A stretch of 64,000 bases of DNA from JANMJD01 sp963847945 (GTDB lineage: Bacteria > Actinomycetota > Acidimicrobiia > Acidimicrobiales > Ilumatobacteraceae). A program made the translations under genes and the position numbers. The stretch covers positions 186,001 to 250,000 of the forward strand of contig CAWKBX010000004.1 of assembly GCA_963847945.1 (NCBI GenBank). The letters are read 5' to 3'. This document shows positions 18,613-27,261 of this stretch, piece by piece. The notes beneath the pieces are model-generated. The model had not been told where the DNA came from. It was given only the letters and a program-made list of their open reading frames with translations, and made no database searches. The number at the start of each line of letters is the position of its first letter. Within the stretch, counting starts at the first letter, position 1.

Positions 18613-19175
18613 TGCGCCGTCAATCGAACTCGATACTGCCCGTCGCGTTGCTGGTGGTCCTGGTCGCCGCGGCCGGATTCGTGCTGCTGGTGAAGCCGAA
18701 GCAGGCCGAGGTCGCTGATCGGCGGGAAGAACTCAATCAGGCGAACACCGAGCTGGCGGCGACCAGAGCGGCGTTGGCGTCGTTCCGGGCATCGAAGGAC
18801 GATCCTGAGCTCGCCGGTCTGCTGGTCAAGATCCCTCGCACGGAGGACTCACCCGCCCTGTTGAACCAGGTCAACGCTGCGGCGACGACCGCAGGGGTGA
18901 CCGTCGCCCACTTGAACGTCGGGATACCGGCGGTGTCCACGATCGGCGAAGGATCACAGATCGCCGTGTCGATCGCCGCGACCGGCACACGAGCGGGGGT
19001 CGACACGTTTCTCACGAACCTTGCAGCACTTCCCCGACTGACGATCATCGAACAAGCCAACGTCAACCCGTCGGCAAGCGCCGACGAAGTCATCGACCCC
19101 AGCCTTGCGAAGACCTTCGAGTTGCAGGTCGATCTGGCGATGTTCTCCGGCACCCAATCTGCCGCTCAGCCGTAA
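18612..19175 (+). CDS. pilO: PilO-like pilus alignment protein
   Basis: The 187-residue bitopic protein has a short cytoplasmic tail, a membrane helix at about residues 8–27 (SILPVALLVVLVAAAGFVLL) and a coiled-coil region (30–60). A small alpha/beta domain follows, with SIAATGTRAGVDTFLTNLAALPRLTIIEQ, matching the PilO ferredoxin-like core. PilO pairs with PilN in the inner-membrane alignment complex. It overlaps the pilMN stop by one base. PilP and PilQ homologues are absent, as expected for an organism without a conventional outer membrane. Confidence 0.85.
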   Translation: MRRQSNSILPVALLVVLVAAAGFVLLVKPKQAEVADRREELNQANTELAATRAALASFRASKDDPELAGLLVKIPRTEDSPALLNQVNAAATTAGVTVAHLNVGIPAVSTIGEGSQIAVSIAATGTRAGVDTFLTNLAALPRLTIIEQANVNPSASADEVIDPSLAKTFELQVDLAMFSGTQSAAQP

Positions 19176-19193
19176 CTCAGACCTGCCGAGTCA

Positions 19194-20981
19194 ATGCCGA
19201 GAGCCGCCCCCCGAGGGCCGTCATCGCTCAGCGGATTCGCGCTCGGCGCGCTGCTCAGCCGCGGCAGCCTCGATGCGTTCACGTATCGCGAGCAGCGCCG
19301 ACTTCGTCGGCTGCTGGCGATGGGGGTGGCGCTCGCCGCGTGGCTGATCTACGTGCTGTCCCGCCTTGGCGGACCCAACCCCGTGACCCTCGGTATTCCA
19401 ACCCTCAACCTGTCGACCGACCAGCGCCAGTTGTTGATTCCAATGGCACCGATCGCGCTGCTCTGCTTGGTAGTGATCGTGCCGATGCTCGGGGCGGGAC
19501 GTTCCCCTCATCAGGTCTTTCAGCCCGACGAGACCGGCGTCCGGCTCAGCGATGTCGCAGGGGCCACAGGGACGGTGGCCGAAGCGGTCGATACGTTGAA
19601 CCTGTTCCTCGCCCACAAGACGTTCACCGAGGAGATGGGCGGCCAGTCCCGCCGCGGGGTTCTGTTCGAAGGGCCACCCGGTACCGGCAAGACGTATCTG
19701 GCCAAGGCGATCGCCGGGGAGGCGGGCGTGCCGTTCCTGTTCGTCTCGGCGAGTGCTTTCCAGTCGATGTACTTCGGTCAGACCAACCGCAAGATCCGCT
19801 CGTACTTCAAGGCACTACGAGCGACGGCCCGTCGCGAAGGTGGAGCGATTGGGTTCATCGACGAGTTCGACGCGATCGGGATGGCCCGCCGCGGGGGGAG
19901 CAATACCGGCAACGAGGGTTTCGCCGGCGTCGTCAACGAACTGCTCGTCCAGATGCAGAGCTTCGAGGTACGCACTCGTGGGGCGGTGTTGTGGGGAAAG
20001 TGCACATCACTGGTCAACACGTTCCTGCCCCACGGCCGTCGCATCGGCCCGCCCCGTTCTGAACCCGCCAACGTGTTGCTCATCGGGGCGACCAACCGGG
20101 CCGCGGAACTCGATCCGGCGTTGTTGCGACCCGGTCGATTCGACCGGATTGTGCACTTCGGCATGCCAGCGTTGCGCGACCGAACGGCGATTGCCGAGTT
20201 CTACCTGAAGCGCAAGCGCCATGACCACGACGTCGACCCAGGGATGATCGCCGAGGTGACCGTCGGCTATTCGCCCGCACAGATCGAACGATTGCTCGAC
20301 GAGGCGTTGATCTGTGCCCTACGGTCATCGCGGCGGTCGCTGAGCTGGGGTGATGTGCTCGAAGCGAAACTGACGACCGAGCTCGGTCAGCCGTCGCCGG
20401 CATCGATCGATACGGAAGAGCGGTGGAGAATCGCGGTGCACGAGGCTGGGCATGCGTTGGTGGCTGAACTTGTTGGGCGCCGGGTGACGATTGCTTCGAT
20501 TCTGCGCCGTGCCGACGCGCTGGGTCTGGTCGCCCACGACGACGGGCGTGAGATCAACGTGCACACCCCGTCTGATGCTCGAGCACTGATGCATGTGGCG
20601 TTGGCGGGCATGGTCAGCGAGGAACTGGAGTTCGGCGAGGCGTCGTCGGGAATCGCGTCGGATCTCAACGCCGCCACCAAGATCGTCGCCACGCTCGTCG
20701 GCGCGATCGGGGCCGGAGGCAGTCGCCTCAGCCTCGATGCCGCGGAGATGCCCGGCGCCGGAAACCTGGTGGCCAAGGTGTTGGGCGATGAACCGTCGCG
20801 GACGGCTGCGGAGGTCCTCTTGATGGAAGCCGAGCAACTCACCCGGAGCCTGGTTGAAGGCAACGTCGAGGCGCTACGCGCCCTGGCCTTGGCGCTCGTC
20901 GCCCAAGACGAGCTGACGGGTGACGAGGTGCGGTCGATCATCCGTGCCGTCGCACCCGATGACGCGACGGTCGACGGGTAG
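19194..20981 (+). CDS. Membrane-anchored FtsH-like AAA+ zinc protease
   Basis: The 595-residue protein has two membrane helices (about 38–57 and 82–99). An AAA+ module follows, with Walker A GPPGTGKT at 160–167 and Walker B GFIDEFDAIG near 220–229. The C-terminal M41 domain has HEAGH at 416–420 and a likely third zinc ligand, D490 in ASDLNAAT. It therefore looks proteolytically competent. It differs from housekeeping FtsH in its short extracytoplasmic loop and in an insertion of about 30 residues (about 259–290) in the AAA core. It follows pilO by 18 nt in the same direction, suggesting a role linked to the pilus machinery, but this is inference from position only. Confidence 0.85.
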   Translation: MPRAAPRGPSSLSGFALGALLSRGSLDAFTYREQRRLRRLLAMGVALAAWLIYVLSRLGGPNPVTLGIPTLNLSTDQRQLLIPMAPIALLCLVVIVPMLGAGRSPHQVFQPDETGVRLSDVAGATGTVAEAVDTLNLFLAHKTFTEEMGGQSRRGVLFEGPPGTGKTYLAKAIAGEAGVPFLFVSASAFQSMYFGQTNRKIRSYFKALRATARREGGAIGFIDEFDAIGMARRGGSNTGNEGFAGVVNELLVQMQSFEVRTRGAVLWGKCTSLVNTFLPHGRRIGPPRSEPANVLLIGATNRAAELDPALLRPGRFDRIVHFGMPALRDRTAIAEFYLKRKRHDHDVDPGMIAEVTVGYSPAQIERLLDEALICALRSSRRSLSWGDVLEAKLTTELGQPSPASIDTEERWRIAVHEAGHALVAELVGRRVTIASILRRADALGLVAHDDGREINVHTPSDARALMHVALAGMVSEELEFGEASSGIASDLNAATKIVATLVGAIGAGGSRLSLDAAEMPGAGNLVAKVLGDEPSRTAAEVLLMEAEQLTRSLVEGNVEALRALALALVAQDELTGDEVRSIIRAVAPDDATVDG

Positions 20982-20985
20982 TGGG

Positions 20986-21609
20986 CTACAGCAGCCGGTG
21001 GCGGATGGCGAGCGAGATGGCTTGGCTGCGACGGGACACCGAGAACTTGGCGTAGATGCTGTTCAGGTGGGTCTTGACCGTCTCCATTCCGATGCACAAC
21101 TGCTCGGCGATCTCCCGATTGGTGTAGCCGAGGGCCAAAACGTTGAGCACCTCGCGTTCACGGGCGGTCAGATCGTGGCGGAGCGCACCGTCGGGTGGCA
21201 GGCGCGTCGGGGCATCGAGGGCGTCGATCAGCAGGTTGGCCGGAACGTAGCGACGGCCGCGGCCGGCCGACTCGAACAGTCGTTGGAACTCGTCCTCCGA
21301 GGCGTTTGGCGAGGCGACGCCAATGGCCCCGGCCTTGTACAGCTGGTATGCGGCGATCACATCGGCGATCGGGGTGATCACCACCGAGCGGCAGCTGTCG
21401 AGTCTCGCCAGCCGCTCGATCAGGTCGATGGGCCGGGAATCGGGGCACGACCCGACGACGACGAGATCGGGCCGTAGCTGCCCGGCGATGCGGTAGCCCT
21501 CGGTGGCGGTGGCGGTCGCCCCGACGCAACGGATCCCGGATTGGGGGAGCAAGGCCTGGATACCGCGGCGGGCCAACGCGCCATGTTCGATGACGATCGC
21601 GGTGGTCAT
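20986..21609 (-). CDS. LuxR/NarL-type response regulator with degenerate receiver
   Basis: This 207-residue protein has a receiver-like N-domain and a C-terminal LuxR HTH (LTAREREVLNVLALGYTNREIAEQL with METVKTHLNSIYAKF). The phosphoacceptor position after the third strand reads LVVVGSCPDS rather than an LD motif, and the usual acidic pair is reduced to one glutamate. Phosphorylation is therefore doubtful. ATG 21609 is chosen because it overlaps the upstream gene's stop by 4 nt (ATGA). No histidine kinase is adjacent. The gene converges with the FtsH-like gene, only 4 nt away. Confidence 0.85.
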   Translation of the reverse strand: MTTAIVIEHGALARRGIQALLPQSGIRCVGATATATEGYRIAGQLRPDLVVVGSCPDSRPIDLIERLARLDSCRSVVITPIADVIAAYQLYKAGAIGVASPNASEDEFQRLFESAGRGRRYVPANLLIDALDAPTRLPPDGALRHDLTAREREVLNVLALGYTNREIAEQLCIGMETVKTHLNSIYAKFSVSRRSQAISLAIRHRLL

Positions 21610-22364
21610 CGCCCGGCTCGTTCCACCGGCGGCGCATCGGTGAGCAACCCGCATCGGCGGGCGATCGCCACTGCTTCGAGTTGGGAGTGAGCGCCCAGAC
21701 GGATCAACAGTCCGCGAACTTGATTTCGCAGCGTGCCGACGTTGATGCCGAGGTTGACGGCGATGTCGGTGGCCCGTGACCCGTCGGCGAGCAGCTGGAG
21801 AATGTGTCGCTGGCGTTCCGACAGCTCCATCGGGGAGCCATGGGCGACGTGATCGAGTAAGGGGTCGAGCGCTTCGGGGGCGATGACTCGTCGACCGGCC
21901 CGTACGTCGAAGACCGCAGCGACGAGTTCTTCGATGGGCTGGTGTTTGGTCACGTAGCCGCTGGCGCCGGCCGTCAGCGCCCGGGCGATCTCGAGGACCG
22001 GCTCGTCGAGCCCGAGGACGAGCACGGCGCTGCCGGAGCTCACCTCGGTGAACCTTCGGACGGCCGCCTCGGCTCCGCCCTCGATGCGGGCATCAAGAAT
22101 CACGACCTGGGGTTGAGCTTCGCCGACCAGGTTGACGGCATCGTTCGACGTGTGCGCGCAGCCGACGACCCTCAGCCGATCGAAGGTGGCGAGCAAGCTC
22201 GTCAGCCCGCAGCCGACCATCTGCTGCGTCTCGACGACGAGCACGGTCACCTCACTCGCCGGCGCCGCCATGGTCCGAGCAAATGTGGTCAAGTGAACAT
22301 TTTGAGTAGCTCTAGTGGCCGATGTCATTGTGATTGTGCCCTCATCCTCGGAATCGTCGCCCAT
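21606..22364 (-). CDS. LuxR/NarL-type response regulator
   Basis: This protein of about 250 residues has a receiver domain with the likely phosphoacceptor in VVILDARIEGG and a C-terminal LuxR HTH (LSERQRHILQLLADGSRATDIA, with NVGTLRNQVRGLLIRLG). Only one residue of the usual acidic pair is kept (VVETQ). It is coupled to the second regulator by a 4-nt overlap. The start is uncertain: ATG at 22364, 22328 (GAGGG about 10 nt upstream) and 22271 are all possible. It diverges from the sigma-factor gene across an AT-rich region. A role in controlling the pilus island is inferred from location. Confidence 0.83.
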   Translation of the reverse strand: MGDDSEDEGTITMTSATRATQNVHLTTFARTMAAPASEVTVLVVETQQMVGCGLTSLLATFDRLRVVGCAHTSNDAVNLVGEAQPQVVILDARIEGGAEAAVRRFTEVSSGSAVLVLGLDEPVLEIARALTAGASGYVTKHQPIEELVAAVFDVRAGRRVIAPEALDPLLDHVAHGSPMELSERQRHILQLLADGSRATDIAVNLGINVGTLRNQVRGLLIRLGAHSQLEAVAIARRCGLLTDAPPVERAGR

Positions 22365-22393
22365 GCCGCCTGCATGTGTTCACCAAGTGAGGT

Positions 22394-22421
22394 CAATATA
22401 GCACAATGTGTAGCAATATAG
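22394..22421. repeat. Direct repeat CAATATAG x2 in an AT-rich divergent promoter region
   Basis: CAATATAG occurs at 22394–22401 and 22414–22421, a 20-bp period close to two helical turns. The surrounding region is strikingly AT-rich for this genome. On the minus strand each copy contains TATATT, a good -10-like hexamer. The position between the regulator pair and the sigma-factor gene suggests promoters or operator sites. Confidence 0.55.
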
Positions 22422-22506
22422 GATCACCTGATTGGGGGAGGAACTCTTCCGAAATCCCCCTGTCCGTTCGGAGCCCCGAGGTCGCTGCCGCGCCCAATAT
22501 GTAGCC

Positions 22507-23342
22507 GTGACAGCTCTCAGCGTGGCGGTGATCCGTCCAGTGATCTCCGAGTCAACCGATGTCGGTGCCCAAATGACGATCGCCGCGATGCCAATGGTCC
22601 GGCGCATCGTCCACGAGATCTCGGCCCGGGTGCCACGGTCCGTCGACCGGGAGGAGTTGTTGGCCGCGGGCATGCTCGGGCTGGCGCAGGCGCAGCGGAC
22701 GTATCGCTCCAACACCGGCGTGCCGTTCGAAGTCCATGCGCGCAACCGCGTGACGGGGGCGGTGCTCGATGACCTGCGCAGCCGCGATTGGCTGACGCGC
22801 CCCAGCGCACCCGGGCCCGTTTGGTCATGGCGGCGATCGACACCTTGGCCGGGTCGCCAGCCGTGCGGTCGACGAATCCGGTCCCGGACGCCGCAACGAA
22901 CAATGGGGTGCCAACGGGTTCGAGGGCATCGGGCCCCGACGGGGGTTCCGATGCCCAATTCGCCGAGATCGCCGTCCGTTCCTCGCTGCGCCCTGCCGAG
23001 GTGCGTCAGACACTGGCCGACCTCGACCGGGCCCGCCGGCTGCAGCAATCGGTCGGCGTCTCGGAAACCACGGGGGCCTACGACATCGCCGGCGATGGAC
23101 CTGATCCACTCACGCAGGTGCTCGAGACCGAACTGATCGAGTTCGTCCGACAGGCGGTCGAGGTGCTTCCACCGCGACTTCGTCGGGTGATCCATGCGGT
23201 GTATTTCGAGGAACGCCAGATGCAAGCACTTGCCGTCGAGATGGGGGTGACCCCGTCACGGGTCTCGCAACTATGCGCCGAAGCACTGGGCCGTCTGAAA
23301 TTGGCGATCGCCGCGTTCGATCGCAGCGGTGCGACGGGCTAG
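22507..23342 (+). pseudogene. FliA/WhiG-like alternative sigma factor, interrupted by a single-base frameshift
   Basis: The 5' frame encodes sigma region 2, with MVRRIVHEISARVPRSVDRE and GVPFEVHARNRVTGAVLDDL reaching RDWLT. The 3' frame continues with region 3 and region 4 (LPPRLRRVIHAVYFEERQMQ, then VTPSRVSQLCAEALGRLK). One base missing in the CCCC run at 22800–22803 separates them, and adding it gives a 278-residue sigma factor. Proteins of this class direct motility or differentiation genes. Placement amid pilus genes, 6 nt before the prepilin peptidase, suggests pilus-linked expression. GTG 22507 is my start choice; no strong ribosome site is seen. A sequencing indel is the likeliest explanation. 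Confidence 0.83.
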
Positions 23343-23348
23343 ACGGCG

Positions 23349-24134
23349 ATGGCGGGCTATCCCTGGCTGCGGGCCATCATCGGCGCACTCTTCGGGCTGT
23401 GCTTGGGTTCGTTCCTCAATGTGTTGATCTGGCGGCTTCCCCAACGCCTGTCGTTGATCCGTCCGGCGTCGTCGTGTCCGGACTGCGGCTCGCAGTTGCG
23501 GCGTCGCGATCTGATTCCCGTGCTGTCATGGCTGAGGCTGCGAGGCTGCTGCCGGTCGTGTCAAGTGTGGATCAGCGCGCGGTATCCGCTGGTAGAAGCA
23601 TTGACCGCAGCCGTCGGGGCCGCCATCGGGTGGCGTTTCGCCGACGGGGCGACGATCGCGGCATTCCTCGTCGTCGGTGCCGGCTGTATTGCCTTGTCGG
23701 CGATCGACATCGACACCCACACATTGCCGACGCGGCTGGTGTACAGCACCGGAGTCTTGGGCGGCATACTGCTGGTGGTCGCCAGTGTGGTCAACGGGAG
23801 TGCGAATCGCCTGCTGCCAGCCGTCACTGCGGCAGCTGTCGTCGGCGTCGTCCTCTACGCGATCTGGGTCTGCGCCCCCGGCGGCTTCGGGTTCGGCGAC
23901 GTGCGGCTCGGCGCGATGTTGGCCCTGTTCCTCGGATGGTTGAGCGCCGCGCACGTCTTTGTCGGCGTCGCCTTGGCGTTCGTCCTGGGTGCGGTCGCCG
24001 GAGTGATGTTGATTGCCGGAGGTCGCGCCGGGCGTCGAACGGTGGTGCCGTTCGGTCCGTTCCTGTCGGCCGGAGCCCTGATCTCGGTGCTCTTCGGCCG
24101 GTCGATCATCGGTTGGTGGCTCCCGGCGGGATAG
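23349..24134 (+). CDS. pilD: Type IV prepilin peptidase/N-methyltransferase
   Basis: The 261-residue polytopic protein has the N-terminal DUF treated as the methyltransferase region, with a four-cysteine zinc motif (CPDC…CRSC). The A24 aspartyl peptidase core follows, with catalytic aspartates in SAIDIDTHTLP and GFGFGDVRLG (the GxGD motif). It cleaves prepilin leaders after Gly and methylates the new N-terminus, so it should process the three prepilins at 8528–12788. ATG 23349 lies 6 nt after the sigma-factor stop, indicating one transcript. Confidence 0.93.
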   Translation: MAGYPWLRAIIGALFGLCLGSFLNVLIWRLPQRLSLIRPASSCPDCGSQLRRRDLIPVLSWLRLRGCCRSCQVWISARYPLVEALTAAVGAAIGWRFADGATIAAFLVVGAGCIALSAIDIDTHTLPTRLVYSTGVLGGILLVVASVVNGSANRLLPAVTAAAVVGVVLYAIWVCAPGGFGFGDVRLGAMLALFLGWLSAAHVFVGVALAFVLGAVAGVMLIAGGRAGRRTVVPFGPFLSAGALISVLFGRSIIGWWLPAG

Positions 24135-24304
24135 GCCGAAATCGGGCTCCCAGCGGCTCGCCAGGCGACCCGACGGGGGCGAAAGTGACATGAGATGTCG
24201 GCGCGTTTCGATGATCGCGCCAAGTTGATGGCAAAATGGGTGTTCACCAATGTCTGTCGGGCAGTTCGCCCGGCACCGAGTACCACCGGGGAGCGGTCGA
24301 AGAG

Positions 24305-24970
24305 ATGGCGATCCAGGCTGAGACGAGGGACTGCACGGCTTTGACCGACGCCGATCTCGACGAGCTGGCCTCCATGGGGGGCTCATTTGATATCGGGGTC
24401 TTGTCGAAGGCCAAGGAGGACTGGGTGCTGTGCACCACGGCCCGCCTCGACGACAAGCTCCACGGGTTCGCGTTTTCCACGCTCGAGCGCATCGGGGGTA
24501 CGCCATGCGTGCTCCTCGGGCTCATGAGCGTGAAGCGCACCTCCAAGCGAGACACGGTGCTGCGTGGCCTGATGGGCGAGGAGTACCACCGGGCGTTGAT
24601 GGCGTTCCCCGACGAAGACGTCGTGGTCGGGGGCCGGTTCATCCAGGCCGATGGGCTTGAGGCGATCAAGGCACTGTCCGACATCATTCCCCGCCCCGAC
24701 CACCGCGCCGTCGGCGAGGAGCGGGCCTGGGGACGTCGCCTGGCAAAGCGCTTCGGCGTCGACGCCAACTACGACGAAAAGACCTTCATCGTCGGCAAGA
24801 ACGGCCAGAGCGGCTATTTCGACCACGAGTCCTCGAAGCCTGAGAAGATCGACCCCAACGTCGCCGCCCTGTTCGATGGCCTGGCCGTCGACAAGGGCGC
24901 GGCGATCATCATCTACGGGTGGACGATGGCCGAAGACTTGCTCAAGCTGGGTGCCCGCTCGTTCGAGTGA
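24305..24970 (+). CDS. Conserved-looking protein of unknown function
   Basis: I do not recognise this 221-residue soluble protein. It has no signal peptide or membrane segment, is mixed alpha/beta by appearance, and is rich in charged residues. The stretch LHGFAFSTLERIGGTPCVLLGL resembles a core strand pair of GNAT-like acyltransferases, but no acetyl-CoA loop is evident. ATG 24305 follows a GAAGAG-like sequence. Its stop overlaps the nitroreductase start by 4 nt (GTGA), so the two are co-translated and may be functionally linked. Confidence 0.7.
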   Translation: MAIQAETRDCTALTDADLDELASMGGSFDIGVLSKAKEDWVLCTTARLDDKLHGFAFSTLERIGGTPCVLLGLMSVKRTSKRDTVLRGLMGEEYHRALMAFPDEDVVVGGRFIQADGLEAIKALSDIIPRPDHRAVGEERAWGRRLAKRFGVDANYDEKTFIVGKNGQSGYFDHESSKPEKIDPNVAALFDGLAVDKGAAIIIYGWTMAEDLLKLGARSFE

Positions 24971-25581
24971 CGGTCGATCGCACTCGCGATGTCGGCGCGG
25001 TGATCCGCCGCCGGCGCATGACCCGCTGGTTTACCGATGAACCAGTCGACCCGACGATGCTGGGTTCGATCCTCGACACTGCTCGGCGGGCGCCGTCGGC
25101 CGGTTTCAGTCAGGGCGTTCACTTCGTGGTCTGTACGGGCATGTCCCGTGACGATTTCTGGCGGATCACCGGTGCTGGCGAGTGGTTCTCGGCGGCATCG
25201 GCAGGAGTCCTCGACGCCCCGGTGATCGTCGTGCCGGTGGCCGACTCGGCTGCCTACACCACCCGGTATTCCGAGCCCGACAAGGCCGGTCACGGGTTGG
25301 AGGTCGCGGTCAACTGGCCGGTTCCGTTCTGGCTGACCGACACCGCGATGGCGACGCAAAACCTGCTGCTGCTGGTTGAAGCGGCCGGCCTCGGCGCGTT
25401 GTTTTTCGGCATCTTCCGGGGCGAGTCGGAATTGCTTGCCCACCTCGGCGCTCCGGCCTCCGCCCGGGCCCTCGGTGCGGTGGCCATCGGCCATCGAGCC
25501 GCTGCCGATGTTCCATCCGGTTCGCCCCGACGTCGCACGCGTCGCGACCCCGCCGAGGTCATCCACTGGGGTGGCTGGTAG
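24967..25581 (+). CDS. Nitroreductase-family flavoprotein
   Basis: The 204-residue protein fits the FMN-dependent nitroreductase family. The N-terminus has IRRRRMTRWFTDEPVD, followed by ILDTARRAPSAGFSQGVHFV, the usual flavin-binding start. A mid-region TDTAMATQNLLLLVEAAGLGALFF forms the dimer/FMN helix. Such enzymes reduce nitro, quinone or other conjugated substrates with NAD(P)H; the physiological substrate is unknown. GTG 24967 overlaps the preceding stop by 4 nt. Confidence 0.85.
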   Translation: MTVDRTRDVGAVIRRRRMTRWFTDEPVDPTMLGSILDTARRAPSAGFSQGVHFVVCTGMSRDDFWRITGAGEWFSAASAGVLDAPVIVVPVADSAAYTTRYSEPDKAGHGLEVAVNWPVPFWLTDTAMATQNLLLLVEAAGLGALFFGIFRGESELLAHLGAPASARALGAVAIGHRAAADVPSGSPRRRTRRDPAEVIHWGGW

Positions 25582-25624
25582 TCGCCGCGCCGCGGTGCGC
25601 TCGTCGTCGAACGCTGGCACCGAA

Positions 25625-25630
25625 TAGGGT
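25625..25630 (+). promoter_or_regulatory. Candidate -10 of a leaderless transcript (DUF35 gene)
   Basis: TAGGGT ends 8 nt before the ATG at 25639, so transcription would begin at or near the start codon. No Shine–Dalgarno sequence is present. Confidence 0.55.
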
Positions 25631-25638
25631 GGCTATTT

Positions 25639-26034
25639 ATGAGTACGTCGGTCCCCATCGTGGATTACCTGGTCCTTGGTGACCAGCCCCACCTCGTCGC
25701 CAATGAGTGCACCGCCTGCGGCGCCCGCTTCTTCGATCGGCGCAACGCCTGCGCCAATTGCTTCGAGCAGGAGTTCCACAAGGTCGACATCGCCACCGAG
25801 GGCGAGGTCACGTCGTTCACGATCGTCACCTTCGCCGCTCCGGGCGTGCCGGTGCCGTTCGTCTCGGCGACGGTGAATGCCAACGGGACCACGGTCCGCG
25901 CCAACATCATCAACGTCGAGGCCTCGCCCGAGCACGTCAAGCTCGGCATGCGGGTCAAGCTGGCGACATACATCATGGGTACTGACGACAACGGCACCGA
26001 GGCAATCGCCTTCGGATTCGAACCGGCGAACTGA
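25639..26034 (+). CDS. DUF35 OB-fold/zinc-ribbon protein (thiolase partner)
   Basis: The 131-residue protein has a rubredoxin-like zinc ribbon with two Cys pairs (ECTACGARFFDRRNACANC, residues about 24–42) followed by an OB-fold (EGEVTSFTIVTFAAPG onward). DUF35 proteins form complexes with thiolases or acyl-CoA enzymes and may help bind the CoA substrate. The thiolase gene follows 16 nt later, supporting that pairing. It is likely cytoplasmic. Confidence 0.88.
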   Translation: MSTSVPIVDYLVLGDQPHLVANECTACGARFFDRRNACANCFEQEFHKVDIATEGEVTSFTIVTFAAPGVPVPFVSATVNANGTTVRANIINVEASPEHVKLGMRVKLATYIMGTDDNGTEAIAFGFEPAN

Positions 26035-26050
26035 GAAAGGCGCAATCATC

Positions 26051-27251
26051 ATGAGCAGCAACGACGTTTGGATCCTCGGGATCAACATGACGAAGTTCGG
26101 CAAGCATCCCGACAAGGACGCCATCGACCTGGCCTCCGAAGCGGCGACTCGCCGCCTTGAAAGACGCTGGGGTCTCCCTCAAGGAGATGGGCATCCTCGC
26201 CTATGGCAACCTCGTCGGCCAGACGAGCGGCCAGATGCTCCAGAAGCAGATCGGCCAGACCGGCATCCCGGTGTTCAACGTCTCCAACGCCTGCGCCACG
26301 GGCGCCACGGCGCTGAAGACCGCGATCATGGCGATCAAGTCGGGCGAGTGCGACATGGGCCTCGCCGTCGGCGTTGAGAAGCTCGCCGGCGCCGGCCTGC
26401 TCGCCGGTGGCTCGCGCAAGAGCGACGGCAACGTGTACACGCCCCAGGGCCGCTACGGCGCGATCGCCGCCACCGATGGCCGCATCGGCACCGACACGAT
26501 GCCAGGCACGTTTGCCCAGGTCGGCATGGAGTACGGCCACAAGTACGGCGGCGCCACCTTCGAGGATTTCGCCTCGATCAGCGTCAAGAACCACGGCCAC
26601 TCGACGCTCAACCCGCTTGCCGCATACACCAAGGCGATGTCGCTCGAAGAGGTGATGGGCGACATGATGATCGCCTATCCGAACACCCGGCCGATGTGCT
26701 CGGCCAACTGCGACGGCGCCGCCGCGGCGGTCGTCGTGTCGGACGCCAAGCTCAAGACGCTGTCGCTCGAGCAGCAGCGGCGGGCGATCAAGGTGTCGGC
26801 CTCGGTGCTCACCTCCGATCCGTATCAGGAGGCCTGCCAGGTCCTCCCCGACGTCAACACGCTGACCAAGCTCGCCGCCCGCGAGGCCTACGAGAAGGCC
26901 GGAATCGGGCCCGACGATCTCGATCTCGTCGAACTGCACGACTGCTTCGCCACGGCCGAGTTGGTCCACTACGACAACCTGATGCTGTGCCCCGAGGGCG
27001 GTGCGGTCGACTTCCTCAAGTCGGGCGCTCCCTACCGCACGGGCAAGACCCCGGTCAACGTCTCGGGCGGCCTGCAGTCCAAGGGGCACCCGATCGCCGC
27101 CACCGGCATCGCCAACATCTGGGAAATCTGCCACCACCTGCGTGGAGAGGCCGGTCCCCGCCAGATCGAGGGAGCCAAGGTGGGCCTCGCCCACGTCATC
27201 GGACTCGGTTCGGCCTGCGGCATTCACATGCTGGAGAAGTCGGGCCTGTAA
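26051..27251 (+). pseudogene. Thiolase (SCP-x/acetyl-CoA acetyltransferase type), interrupted by a single-base frameshift
   Basis: ATG 26051 follows AGAAAGG and encodes a thiolase N-terminus, DVWILGINMTKFGKHPDKDA. The frame breaks after SEAAT and resumes as AALKDAGVSLKEMGILAYG. Deleting one C near 26150 joins the parts into a 399-residue thiolase. The acylated cysteine is in VSNACATG, and the HDCFA and SKGHPIAATG motifs are intact. Together with the DUF35 partner it probably acts in thiolytic cleavage or condensation of an acyl- or sterol-side-chain-type CoA ester. The break is likely a sequencing indel, because the rest is perfectly conserved. Confidence 0.87.
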
Positions 27252-27261
27252 CCCATCACTG

